This document shows, piece after piece, positions 56,464-64,000 of a stretch of 64,000 nucleotides of DNA. The stretch lies in assembly GCF_900107935.1 (NCBI RefSeq), contig NZ_FNVG01000003.1:1-64000 (forward strand), read 5' to 3'. The position numbers and the translations under genes are program-made. The notes under the pieces were generated by a model that was not told the DNA's origin, searched no databases, and worked only from the letters and a program-made list of their open reading frames with translations. This DNA comes from Vibrio hangzhouensis (GTDB lineage Bacteria; Pseudomonadota; Gammaproteobacteria; Enterobacterales; Vibrionaceae). Every line of letters begins with the position of its first letter. Position 1 is the first letter of the stretch.

Positions 56464-56493
56464 CAGTGCCTGGGTCCTTGGACTCAGGCACTG
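56464..56493. terminator. hairpin between convergent tldD and phoH-like genes
   Basis: CAGTGCCTGGGTCC (56464-56477) pairs with GGACTCAGGCACTG (56480-56493) with one G-T wobble. There is no clear T run on either side, so it may act as an end-stabilising structure rather than a strong intrinsic terminator. Confidence 0.6.
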
Positions 56494-56503
56494 CCCCTTG
56501 CAA

Positions 56504-57880
56504 CTACAAATTCTCCTCTGCAAACTCCGCCAGTCGGCTTCTCACCACACCATTGAGGTGGATATTGGCGCTGCCGCCAAAGTTCTTAAAGCGCTCCACC
56601 ATATAGGTCAGTCCTGATGTCACAGGTGTCAGGTATGGCGAGTCTATCTGCGCCAGGTTCCCTGAGCACACAATTTTAGTCCCTTCACCACAGCGGGTAA
56701 TGATGGTTTTGATTTGTGAAGCAGTGAGGTTCTGACACTCATCCAACAGCACAAAAGCATTTTGAATCGAGCGCCCGCGCATAAAGTTAATCGACTTGAA
56801 CTGAATATTGGCTTTGTCGCAGATGTATTTTAATGAGCCCTCGGTACAGTGATCGTTTTTATGCAGCGCTTCCAGAGTATCGGTGATCGCCGCTAGCCAA
56901 GGCATCATCTTTTCTTCTTCTGTACCGGGAAGGAAACCAATAGACTCACCAATATCTGGTGTATTCCGGGTCACGATGATTTTGTCGAACATACCGCGTT
57001 CGATGGTCATCTCCAGTGCTGCGGCCATGGCCAGCAGCGTTTTACCACTACCCGCAGCACCGGTCAGGATGACTAGATCAATATCGGGATCCAGCAAAGC
57101 GTTCATGGCCATGCCCTGATAGATATTTTTGGGTCGTATGTCCCAGGCCTGACGGCACAACAGGCGCTCCTGACTGAGGTCACGAATGGTGACTTTGTCG
57201 CCGTCAATATCCGCTACACGACCAGCGAAGTCGCTGTTCTCATCGATTAAGTATTGGTTAATAAAGGTCGGGTCAATCACTTCACGATCAAAGGTGTGAT
57301 AGGTCTTGTTGGCCAGCGTTCTGGTGTCGACCTGATCAATGTGCTCCCAAAAGGCTCCTTGTGATTTTTGGAAACCTTTAGTGAGGTACTGCACATCATC
57401 AATCAGTTGGTCTGTGCGGTAATCTTCGACAAACCGGACGCCTGCGCCTTTTGCTCTTAGCCGCATATTGATGTCTTTGGTGACTAACACGACTTCTCGT
57501 GGGGCGCGCTTATTCTGAACATCCAGCACCGCGTTGAGGATACGGTTATCGCCCTCCTTATCGGCGAAGGCCTTGACGGTTTCCTGGAGACTGTAATCTG
57601 CCAGGATAGAAATGGTGCCAGTTGCATCCATATTGGGTGAGAAAGGGATGCCCTCTGAAATTTCATCGGGTGTGGCATCTTTGAAAATATCTTCGAGTGC
57701 TCGAATCGCAACACGTGCATCCCGCGCGACATCGCGTTTACTGTCCTTAATACGATCGAGTTCTTCCAGTACCGTCATGGGAATGACGACATCGTGCTCT
57801 TTGAAAGAAAAAATGGCATGGGGTTCGTGGAGAAGGATGTTGGTGTCGAGAACGAAAATTTTACGGTCGGTATCGCCCAT
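56504..57880 (-). CDS. PIN-PhoH fusion: predicted ribonuclease/ATPase
   Basis: A 458-residue protein with an N-terminal PIN nuclease domain (about 5-145, acidic residues in VLDTNILLHEP, EELDRIKD and TKDINMRLRAKG) and a C-terminal PhoH ATPase domain (about 250-455, Walker A GAAGSGKTLLA and Walker B FVLLDECQNLT). Fusions of this type (PhoH2/YlaK-like) are RNA helicase-nucleases in other bacteria; the acidic PIN residues look intact. The ATG at 57880 follows AAGGAGAC. It stands alone, convergent with tldD. Confidence 0.92.
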   Translation of the reverse strand: MGDTDRKIFVLDTNILLHEPHAIFSFKEHDVVIPMTVLEELDRIKDSKRDVARDARVAIRALEDIFKDATPDEISEGIPFSPNMDATGTISILADYSLQETVKAFADKEGDNRILNAVLDVQNKRAPREVVLVTKDINMRLRAKGAGVRFVEDYRTDQLIDDVQYLTKGFQKSQGAFWEHIDQVDTRTLANKTYHTFDREVIDPTFINQYLIDENSDFAGRVADIDGDKVTIRDLSQERLLCRQAWDIRPKNIYQGMAMNALLDPDIDLVILTGAAGSGKTLLAMAAALEMTIERGMFDKIIVTRNTPDIGESIGFLPGTEEEKMMPWLAAITDTLEALHKNDHCTEGSLKYICDKANIQFKSINFMRGRSIQNAFVLLDECQNLTASQIKTIITRCGEGTKIVCSGNLAQIDSPYLTPVTSGLTYMVERFKNFGGSANIHLNGVVRSRLAEFAEENL

Positions 57881-58382
57881 ATAGTCTCCTTGCCGCAACT
57901 GGCGCTAGTCCTTGCGGTTAACTCGGATGAGGATCGAGTCAGACTTGGGGTCAATGCTGGCTCTGATTTCCTATCCTGATGAGTCAACCTTGCTTTGTTC
58001 AATCGATAGTGAGTCTGATTGAACCTGATACCCGTGTCAGCGTTATCACACGGTTCCTTGGTAACATGTTCATAACGCTTACATTTTGAGTATAAGTGAA
58101 AAAAATGCAGTTGAGTCCCTACATTTGACACTATTTTTTTGCAGTTTGATGTCAACCACGACAATGTAAAAAAAACTGAGATTTTCCTTGTAATTGGCGT
58201 GACCTGTATCACGCCTTCAAGTAAGATTAGCGACCTTTCATTAAGGGTGAATTGTGCGCATTTTTTGCACTATCACCTACTATTATTTGGGCGGGGTTTT
58301 GCGCTCGGGGTGGCATTCAGATTTGCCCCGGTTACCGTCAAAATAACTCAAAGAATTCGACAAGAGTTGAGGTAGTCTCTCT
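57881..58382. other. divergent regulatory region between phoH-like gene and rapA
   Basis: About 500 bp without a credible gene. It contains the CRP-like palindrome at 58196-58215 and AT-rich stretches suited to promoters. I see no terminator or RNA gene. Confidence 0.45.
58196..58215. promoter_or_regulatory. CRP-like palindrome upstream of rapA
   Basis: GGCGTGA-CCTGTA-TCACGCC is a perfect 7-bp inverted repeat with a 6-bp spacer, the geometry of CRP sites (TGTGA-N6-TCACA), with C for T at the outer position of each half. It lies 167 bp before the rapA start. Another CRP-family regulator is possible. Confidence 0.5.
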
Positions 58383-61292
58383 ATGACATTTGCTTTAGGG
58401 CAGCGCTGGATTAGCGATACGGAAAGTGATTTAGGTTTGGGTACGGTCGTTGCATTGGATGCGAGAACAGTGTCTCTTATGTTTGCGGCATCAGAAGAGA
58501 ATCGTGTTTATGCACGTAATGATGCTCCAGTCACCCGAGTTACGTTTAATGTTGGCGATGTCATAGATAGTCAGGAAGGCTGGTCTCTGTTGGTGGATGA
58601 AGTATCTGAAGACCAAGGCATTCTGACCTATATCGGTACCCGTCAGGATACCGAGGAACAAGATGTGGTGCTGCGCGAAATCTTCCTTAGCCACCAGATC
58701 CGCTTTAATAAGCCTCAGGACAAGTTGTTTGCAGGCCAGATTGACCGAATGGACAACTTTGTGCTGCGTTACCGTGCGCTGAGCAATCAGTATGAGCAGC
58801 ATAAGAGTCCGATGCGTGGCCTGTGTGGTATGCGTGCCGGTCTGATCCCTCATCAGCTATTCATCGCCCATGAAGTGGGTCGCCGTTACGCCCCTCGCGT
58901 TTTGTTGGCCGACGAAGTGGGGTTGGGTAAAACCATCGAAGCAGGCATGATCATTCATCAGCAGGTATTGTCTGGCCGCGCTCAGCGTGTATTGATTGTG
59001 GTACCTGAAACACTGCAACACCAATGGCTGGTCGAAATGATGCGTCGATTCAACCTGCACTTTTCCATCTTTGATGAAGAGCGTTGTATTGAAGCGTTTG
59101 CTGAAGCGGATAATCCATTTGATACGCAACAATTGGTGTTGTGCTCGCTGGATTTCTTGCGCAAGAGTCGCAAACGTTTTGAGCAGGCATTAGAGGGAGA
59201 GTGGGACCTACTGGTAGTCGATGAAGCTCACCATCTTGAGTGGAGCCAGGATAATCCTAGCCGTCAATATCAGGTTGTTGAAGCTCTGGCTGAGAAAACT
59301 CCGGGTGTCCTGTTGTTGACCGCAACGCCAGAACAGCTTGGTCGAGAAAGTCACTTTGCGCGTTTGCGTCTTCTGGATGCGGATCGCTTCTTTGATTATG
59401 ACGCTTTCGTCAAAGAGGAAGAACAGTATGCACCGGTAGCAGATGCCGTAACGGCTCTGTTTTCCGGACACGCTTTGGCTGACGATGCTAAAAACCAAAT
59501 TACCGAGTTACTGTCTGAGCAGGATGTTGAGCCACTTTTTAAGGTGTTGGAGAGTAATGCCAGCGACGAAGAACAGGCGACGGCAAGGCAAGAGCTGATC
59601 GACAACCTGATGGACCGTCACGGTACCGGACGCGTGCTATTCAGAAACACTCGTGCTGCGATAAAAGGCTTCCCGACGCGTAACGTGAATCTGGTGCCGA
59701 TGCCTATCCCTCAGCAGTACACCACATCCATGCGTGTCTCTGGCATGATTGGCGGCAAGATGACCCCGGAAGCGCGTGCGATGAAGATGCTGTATCCGGA
59801 GGAAATCTTCCAGGAGTTTGAGGGGGAGGATTCAAGCTGGTGGCAGTTTGACTCCCGAGTCAATTGGCTGATTGAAAAAATTACGGCCAAACGCAGCGAG
59901 AAAATACTGGTCATCGCGTCGCGTGCAAGTACAGCTTTGCAGCTAGAGCAGGCATTGCGCGAACGTGAAGGCATTCGCGCTACCGTATTCCACGAAGGTA
60001 TGTCTATCCTTGAGCGCGACAAAGCAGCGGCCTATTTTGCTCAGGAAGAGGGCGGTGCTCAGGTATTGATCTGTAGTGAGATTGGCTCGGAAGGTCGTAA
60101 CTTCCAGTTTGCCAATCAACTGGTGATGTTTGATCTCCCTTTCAACCCGGATTTACTCGAGCAGCGTATCGGCCGTTTGGACCGAATTGGTCAAAAACGA
60201 GATATTGATGTTCATGTGCCGTATCTTGAAGGTACGTCACAAGCGATTCTGGCGCGTTGGTTTAACGAAGGCCTGAACGCATTTGCCGAAACGTGTCCTA
60301 CCGGTCGCATGGTTTACGACCGCTACGCAGAGAGCATTATTAATATGCTCGCCAGCGGTGAAACGGAAGAACTGGATGACGTGATTGAAGGTTCAAGAAA
60401 GTACAATCTGGAGCTAAAACACGAGTTAGAACAAGGTCGTGACCGCCTGCTGGAAATGCACTCAAATGGTGGCGAAGCAGCACAAGAGATCGTTGACAAA
60501 ATCGCGGCAACGGATGGGGATACCAATTTGGTGACGTTCGCTCTGAGCCTGTTCGATACCATTGGCTTGAATCAGGACGACAAGGGAGAGAATGCTCTGG
60601 TTGTCACGCCATCTGAACATATGATGGTGCCGAGTTATCCGGGGCTGCCATATGAGGGAGCAACCATTACCTTTGACCGTGACACGGCGTTATCACGTGA
60701 AGACATGAATTTCATCAGCTGGGAGCACCCTATGATTCAGGGGGGCATCGATCTGGTGATGAGTGAAGGTGTAGGTACCTGTGCGGTGTCTCTGCTAAAA
60801 AACAAAGCGCTGCCGGTAGGAACGATTCTTCTGGAACTGGTTTACGTGGTCGATGCGCAGGCCCCGAAACAAAGTGGCATTAGCCGCTTCTTACCACCAA
60901 CGCCAATCCGTCTGATGATGGATGGCCGTGGTAATGATTTGTCTGCACAAGTAGAGTTTGAAGGCTTTAACCGCCAGTTGAGCCCGGTAAACCGTCACTT
61001 GGCCAGCAAGTTGGTGACCTCAGTACAAGCGGATGTTCATCGCCTGATTGAGTCGGGTAACGCTGCTGTCGAAGATAAAGTAGGTACTGTTCGTGAAGAC
61101 GCACATAAAGCTATGTATGCCAGTCTCAACGGTGAGCTTGAGCGTCTTCAAGCGCTGAAAGCGGTGAACCCGAACATTCGTGACGAAGAAATCGAAGCCA
61201 TTGAATCGCAAATTAAAGAGCTGGATGGCTACATTGCCAAAGCACAGGTTCAGTTGGATTCTCTGCGTCTGATTGTGGTCAGTCACAACTAA
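58383..61292 (+). CDS. rapA: RNA polymerase-associated SWI2/SNF2 ATPase RapA (HepA)
   Basis: Recycles RNA polymerase from stalled or post-termination complexes. The 969-residue protein has N-terminal Tudor-like domains (about 1-110), the helicase lobe with motif [13 protein letters not shown] (about 177-188) and motif II DEAHHL (about 280), motif V-VI in the second lobe ([18 protein letters not shown]), and a long C-terminal RapA-specific part. Length equals E. coli RapA within one residue or so. It is followed by a terminator and rluA, as in E. coli. Confidence 0.98.
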   Translation: MTFALGQRWISDTESDLGLGTVVALDARTVSLMFAASEENRVYARNDAPVTRVTFNVGDVIDSQEGWSLLVDEVSEDQGILTYIGTRQDTEEQDVVLREIFLSHQIRFNKPQDKLFAGQIDRMDNFVLRYRALSNQYEQHKSPMRGLCGMRAGLIPHQLFIAHEVGRRYAPRVLLADEVGLGKTIEAGMIIHQQVLSGRAQRVLIVVPETLQHQWLVEMMRRFNLHFSIFDEERCIEAFAEADNPFDTQQLVLCSLDFLRKSRKRFEQALEGEWDLLVVDEAHHLEWSQDNPSRQYQVVEALAEKTPGVLLLTATPEQLGRESHFARLRLLDADRFFDYDAFVKEEEQYAPVADAVTALFSGHALADDAKNQITELLSEQDVEPLFKVLESNASDEEQATARQELIDNLMDRHGTGRVLFRNTRAAIKGFPTRNVNLVPMPIPQQYTTSMRVSGMIGGKMTPEARAMKMLYPEEIFQEFEGEDSSWWQFDSRVNWLIEKITAKRSEKILVIASRASTALQLEQALREREGIRATVFHEGMSILERDKAAAYFAQEEGGAQVLICSEIGSEGRNFQFANQLVMFDLPFNPDLLEQRIGRLDRIGQKRDIDVHVPYLEGTSQAILARWFNEGLNAFAETCPTGRMVYDRYAESIINMLASGETEELDDVIEGSRKYNLELKHELEQGRDRLLEMHSNGGEAAQEIVDKIAATDGDTNLVTFALSLFDTIGLNQDDKGENALVVTPSEHMMVPSYPGLPYEGATITFDRDTALSREDMNFISWEHPMIQGGIDLVMSEGVGTCAVSLLKNKALPVGTILLELVYVVDAQAPKQSGISRFLPPTPIRLMMDGRGNDLSAQVEFEGFNRQLSPVNRHLASKLVTSVQADVHRLIESGNAAVEDKVGTVREDAHKAMYASLNGELERLQALKAVNPNIRDEEIEAIESQIKELDGYIAKAQVQLDSLRLIVVSHN

Positions 61293-61307
61293 ATTAGTGG
61301 TTAAAAT

Positions 61308-61330
61308 GGCGCAGCCCGGGCTGCGCCTTT
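61308..61330 (+). terminator. terminator after rapA
   Basis: GGCGCAGCCC (61308-61317) and GGGCTGCGCC (61318-61327) form a perfect 20-bp palindrome, followed by TTTG. It lies 15 bp past the rapA stop and 28 bp before rluA. Confidence 0.8.
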
Positions 61331-61354
61331 GTTATTTCCAGAGCGGTATTAATT

Positions 61355-62092
61355 ATGGCTATGCTGAGCTACACCCCCCCTACTGAACCGTGGATTGATA
61401 CTGTGTTCGAAGATGAGCATATACTAGCGGTTAATAAGCCTTCCGGTTTGTTGTCCGTTCCCGGCAAGGCAGCAGAACACTACGACAGCATGTGGAGCCG
61501 GCTGGTCGCACAATACCCGGACATTCAGGTCGTTCATCGGCTGGATATGTCTACCTCAGGATTAATGCTGTTGGCAAAACACAAGGAAGCAGAGCGATCG
61601 TTGAAAAAGCAGTTTCAGTATCGCCTGACTCATAAAGTCTATTACGCCAGAGTATGGGGTAAGCCTGAGCAGACTGAAGGGCTGATCGACTTACCACTGA
61701 TTTGTGATTGGCCCAATCGTCCCCGACAGAAGGTGTGTTATGAACATGGCAAACCGTCACAAACTTTCTATCAGGTCGTTAAGTCCGAACAGCAAACCAG
61801 CATTGTTCGTTTATTTCCTATTACCGGGCGCTCTCATCAGCTTAGAGTACATTTGCTGGCTCTTGGTCACCCGATTGTTGGCGATGAATTTTATGCGCAT
61901 GAAGAAGCGATGAACTACTCACAGCGGCTGGAATTGCATGCCTCAGAGCTGTGCTTTTACCATCCTCAAAGTAAACAGTTGCAAGCGATCTTTGTACCCT
62001 GTGATTTTTACGCACAGACTGAAGAATTAGTGATCCAACACTTTGACCCAGCGCCAGAATTGCCGGACTATAAGACGTTGCCCCGGCCATAA
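61355..62092 (+). CDS. rluA: dual-specificity pseudouridine synthase RluA
   Basis: Makes pseudouridine at 23S rRNA position 746 and tRNA position 32. The 245-residue protein has the catalytic motif HRLDMSTSG with Asp64, the same residue number as E. coli RluA, and the VYYARVWG and TGRSHQLRVHL motifs of the family. There is no N-terminal S4 domain, as expected for RluA. It follows rapA as in E. coli. Confidence 0.95.
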   Translation: MAMLSYTPPTEPWIDTVFEDEHILAVNKPSGLLSVPGKAAEHYDSMWSRLVAQYPDIQVVHRLDMSTSGLMLLAKHKEAERSLKKQFQYRLTHKVYYARVWGKPEQTEGLIDLPLICDWPNRPRQKVCYEHGKPSQTFYQVVKSEQQTSIVRLFPITGRSHQLRVHLLALGHPIVGDEFYAHEEAMNYSQRLELHASELCFYHPQSKQLQAIFVPCDFYAQTEELVIQHFDPAPELPDYKTLPRP

Positions 62093-62142
62093 ACGCAATT
62101 AACTACCTTTATCATTGGCCGTGAAACCACCAAGGAGAACTC

Positions 62143-63108
62143 ATGGCCGCCCTGAAAAAAATCGTATTTCTCGATCGCGATACCATTCCTGTAAATATCA
62201 ATATTCCCCAGCCGAGTTTTGCTCACCAGTGGCTAGAATATCCGTCAACGCTTGCCAGCGAGGTAGCAGAGCGGATAGCCGATGCCGACATCGTCATTAC
62301 CAACAAGGTGTATTTAGGGGAGACTGAGCTATCTAAGGCAGACAAAGTCAAGCATATCGCCGTTGCTGCAACTGGGGTAAATAATGTCGATCTCGATTAT
62401 TGTCAGAGTCGTCAAATTGCCGTGAGTAACATTCGTGGTTATGCCACCCAGTCGGTCCCCGAGCATGTGATTGGGCTGTTGTTTACTCTGATGCGCAACA
62501 TTCCCGCTTACCACAATGACATTCAAGCGGGGGAGTGGCAGCGACAAAACAAGTTCTGTTTTTTTACTCATCCGATACAGGACATTGCGGGGTCCACTCT
62601 GGGTATTATTGGCAGTGGTGCTCTGGGGCAGGCGACGGCGACTCTGGCCAGAGCGATTGGCATGAAGGTACAGTTTTCGGAGCGTAAAGGTGCGGCAGGT
62701 TGCCGTCAGGGCTATGTGTCATTTGATCACTGCCTCGCAAGCAGCGATGCGATTGCTCTGTTGTGTCCGCTCACTGAAGAAACCCGAAACCTGATTGATC
62801 GTGAAGCACTGTCGAAAATGAAACCCAATGCCATCTTGATCAACACTGGTCGTGGCGGTTTGGTGAATGAGGCCGATTTGGTGGATGCTCTGAAGCGCAA
62901 CATCATCGCCGGTGCGGGGGTCGACGTGTTTACTCAGGAGCCTGCACCATCAGACAACCCTCTGATTGCCAACATGGATTTACCCAATCTGATTTTGACG
63001 CCCCATGTTGCGTGGGGAAGTCACTCATCCATCCAAACCTTGTGTGACATATTAGTGAGCAATATTGAAGCGGCAGAACGAGGAGCGCTGCAGAATCGGG
63101 TGAGATAA
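62143..63108 (+). CDS. D-isomer-specific 2-hydroxyacid dehydrogenase
   Basis: A 321-residue NAD(P)-dependent dehydrogenase. The Rossmann motif IIGSGALGQATA is at about residues 151-162. The catalytic Arg is in NTGRGGLV (about 235), the Glu in VFTQEPAP (about 264) and the His in LTPHVAWG (about 287). It is closest by eye to the hydroxypyruvate/glycerate dehydrogenase group (HprA-like), with lactate or phosphoglycerate types less likely on length. The ATG follows AAGGAGAAC. It stands alone. Confidence 0.87.
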   Translation: MAALKKIVFLDRDTIPVNINIPQPSFAHQWLEYPSTLASEVAERIADADIVITNKVYLGETELSKADKVKHIAVAATGVNNVDLDYCQSRQIAVSNIRGYATQSVPEHVIGLLFTLMRNIPAYHNDIQAGEWQRQNKFCFFTHPIQDIAGSTLGIIGSGALGQATATLARAIGMKVQFSERKGAAGCRQGYVSFDHCLASSDAIALLCPLTEETRNLIDREALSKMKPNAILINTGRGGLVNEADLVDALKRNIIAGAGVDVFTQEPAPSDNPLIANMDLPNLILTPHVAWGSHSSIQTLCDILVSNIEAAERGALQNRVR

Positions 63109-63109
63109 A

Positions 63110-63136
63110 AATGTCCCGCACTGTTGGCGGGACATT
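63110..63136. terminator. bidirectional terminator between dehydrogenase and UspA genes
   Basis: AATGTCCCGC (63110-63119) and GCGGGACATT (63127-63136) pair perfectly over 7 nt between the convergent genes. The stem starts just past the dehydrogenase stop. Confidence 0.78.
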
Positions 63137-63140
63137 AACG

Positions 63141-63581
63141 TTAACGGGTTTGCGGTTTGACCACCAGAACATTGATTGGAGAGTTCTGGACCACTTTGCT
63201 GGCGACTGAGCCCAGCACGACCTTGTCAATTTTGGAGCGCTTATGACTCGGCATCACGATAAGATCGGCGCCAAGGCGTTCAGCGTAATCTAAAATCGTG
63301 GAGTAAGGTTTACCTTCAGCTACGTGTACTTTGTACACAACGTCATCTGGTATATGTTGATCGGCAAACGTCTCCAACTGAGCCCTGACGTCATTCTTCA
63401 TTCGTGCAGCCGCGTCCTTTGGAAAATAGGTGGCGACCATCGACATATGAATGCCAGGGAGTACATTGAGAAGATGGACTTCTGCATTGGAATGTATGGC
63501 ATGCCAGACCGCTATTTCAACCGCTTTATCAGAAAAGCCTTTGTCATTTAAATCGACAGGAACCAGGATTTGTTTGTACAT
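63141..63581 (-). CDS. universal stress protein A family, TeaD-like
   Basis: A 146-residue single-domain UspA protein starting MYKQILVPVDLND. The nucleotide-binding motif G-2x-G-9x-G(S/T) reads P-SH-K-(nine)-GS here: both glycines of the first part are replaced (Pro and Lys) while the last GS is kept. The ATG at 63581 follows AAGAGA; the frame upstream has no better start. It lies next to a probable TRAP transporter gene, as teaD lies with teaABC in Halomonas, where TeaD regulates the transporter. A similar role here is inference. Confidence 0.85.
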   Translation of the reverse strand: MYKQILVPVDLNDKGFSDKAVEIAVWHAIHSNAEVHLLNVLPGIHMSMVATYFPKDAAARMKNDVRAQLETFADQHIPDDVVYKVHVAEGKPYSTILDYAERLGADLIVMPSHKRSKIDKVVLGSVASKVVQNSPINVLVVKPQTR

Positions 63582-63668
63582 GTTGTTTCTCTTCTTAGTC
63601 CGCACCCTACTAGCATAGGGCAAAGCGAACGCTTAGCTAGTTTATCCGTTCCATTATTGGGTCGTTCA

Positions 63669-63696
63669 AGGCTCTGGTGATGTTACTCCAGAGCCT
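63669..63696. terminator. hairpin between TRAP and UspA genes
   Basis: AGGCTCTGG (63669-63677) and CCAGAGCCT (63688-63696) pair perfectly over a 10-nt loop. It follows the TRAP stop on the minus strand, but with only a weak T-tract there, so it may attenuate rather than stop transcription into the UspA gene. Confidence 0.6.
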
Positions 63697-63704
63697 CTTT
63701 AACT

Positions 63705-64000
63705 TTAAGCGCTCAGGTTTTCACGTCGAGCGCGGCGCTTTTGATTCAACGCAAGCGCGAGAAGCAGAAGCAGTGCAGGGACAAACACCCATTCTTTCAT
63801 TGGTCTGTCTGCATCCTGTACGATAGACTGGATTTCCCAATCAAAGTCTAGTCCCGACGCCTCTGCTGGGCTACCAAACTCAACCATATCGATGATCATT
63901 TTACCGTCGTTCTCGGTGAGCATCAGACCCATAGAAGCAATTCGGTCATCGGCGGTGACTGCGTTGTCATCGAAAGGCAAGCGAACGGTTTTTTCCACAT
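63705..64000 (-). CDS. C-terminal part of a probable fused TRAP transporter permease (partial)
   Basis: Only the last 98 or so codons are visible; the frame stays open to the right edge. The segment has a soluble part (KTVRLPFDDNAVTADDRIASMGL, VEFGSPAEASGLDFDWEI) resembling the DUF3394 tail of 4TM/12TM TRAP fusion proteins. A final membrane helix (about 17 hydrophobic residues, VFVPALLLLLALAL) and a basic tail follow. The family imports organic acids or related anions, driven by sodium. Substrate cannot be inferred from this fragment. Confidence 0.65.
   Translation of the reverse strand, partial: VEKTVRLPFDDNAVTADDRIASMGLMLTENDGKMIIDMVEFGSPAEASGLDFDWEIQSIVQDADRPMKEWVFVPALLLLLALALNQKRRARRENLSA

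Overview
The window is a stretch of chromosome from a Vibrio (family Vibrionaceae, Gammaproteobacteria). The assignment rests on the complete mannose-sensitive haemagglutinin (MSHA) type IV pilus locus in its Vibrio order (mshH-I-J-K-L-M-N-E-G-F-B-A-C-D-O-P-Q), on the uvrA-galU-qstR-ssb-mshH neighbourhood remembered from V. cholerae, and on gene sequences that fit Vibrio throughout. I cannot name the species. Almost everything is conserved core genome; accessory-looking DNA is confined to about the first 7 kb.

Layout. (1) 1-2.7 kb: gene-poor leader with a MITE-like inverted-repeat element, then ptsG (glucose PTS IIBC) behind a long leader carrying a Mlc/NagC-type operator. (2) 2.7-6.9 kb: a membrane protein, an unknown lipoprotein and a flavin-dependent oxidoreductase. 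The oxidoreductase lies between two exact 34-bp direct repeats, one of which is part of the tRNA-Ile2(CAU) terminator. (3) 6.9-11.6 kb, minus strand: the macromolecular synthesis operon rpsU-yqeY-dnaG-rpoD with tRNA-Ile2 beyond it. (4) 11.8-17.4 kb: tsaD, an alpha/beta hydrolase, plsY, folB-folK-uppP and cca. (5) 17.5-27.2 kb: gspA-gspB (assembly of the type II secretion secretin), a PglL-type O-oligosaccharyltransferase/ligase, uvrA, galU, the LuxR-type regulator qstR, and ssb. (6) 27.4-45.6 kb: the MSHA pilus locus, an assembly block (mshI-F) and a pilin block (mshB-Q) led by mshH/csrD. (7) 45.7-56.5 kb: mreBCD, maf, rng, yhdP, nit, tldD (cell shape, envelope and RNA maturation). (8) 56.5-64 kb: a PIN-PhoH ATPase, rapA-rluA, a D-2-hydroxyacid dehydrogenase, a UspA-family protein, and the 3' end of a probable fused TRAP transporter gene running off the right edge.

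How it fits together. The MSHA machine is linked to c-di-GMP through the two N-terminal MshEN motifs of MshE, and perhaps to protein glycosylation through the nearby pglL. GspA and MshM are paralogous AAA+ ATPases, one with and one without a peptidoglycan-binding tail.

I found no CRISPR array, prophage, transposase, toxin-antitoxin pair or obvious defence system. The items most worth a second look are the repeat-bounded segment at tRNA-Ile2, the MITE-like element, a FolK paralog lacking several canonical active-site residues, a UspA with both glycines of its nucleotide-binding motif replaced, QstR with an altered c-di-GMP-type motif, and the regulatory sites before ptsG and uvrA.
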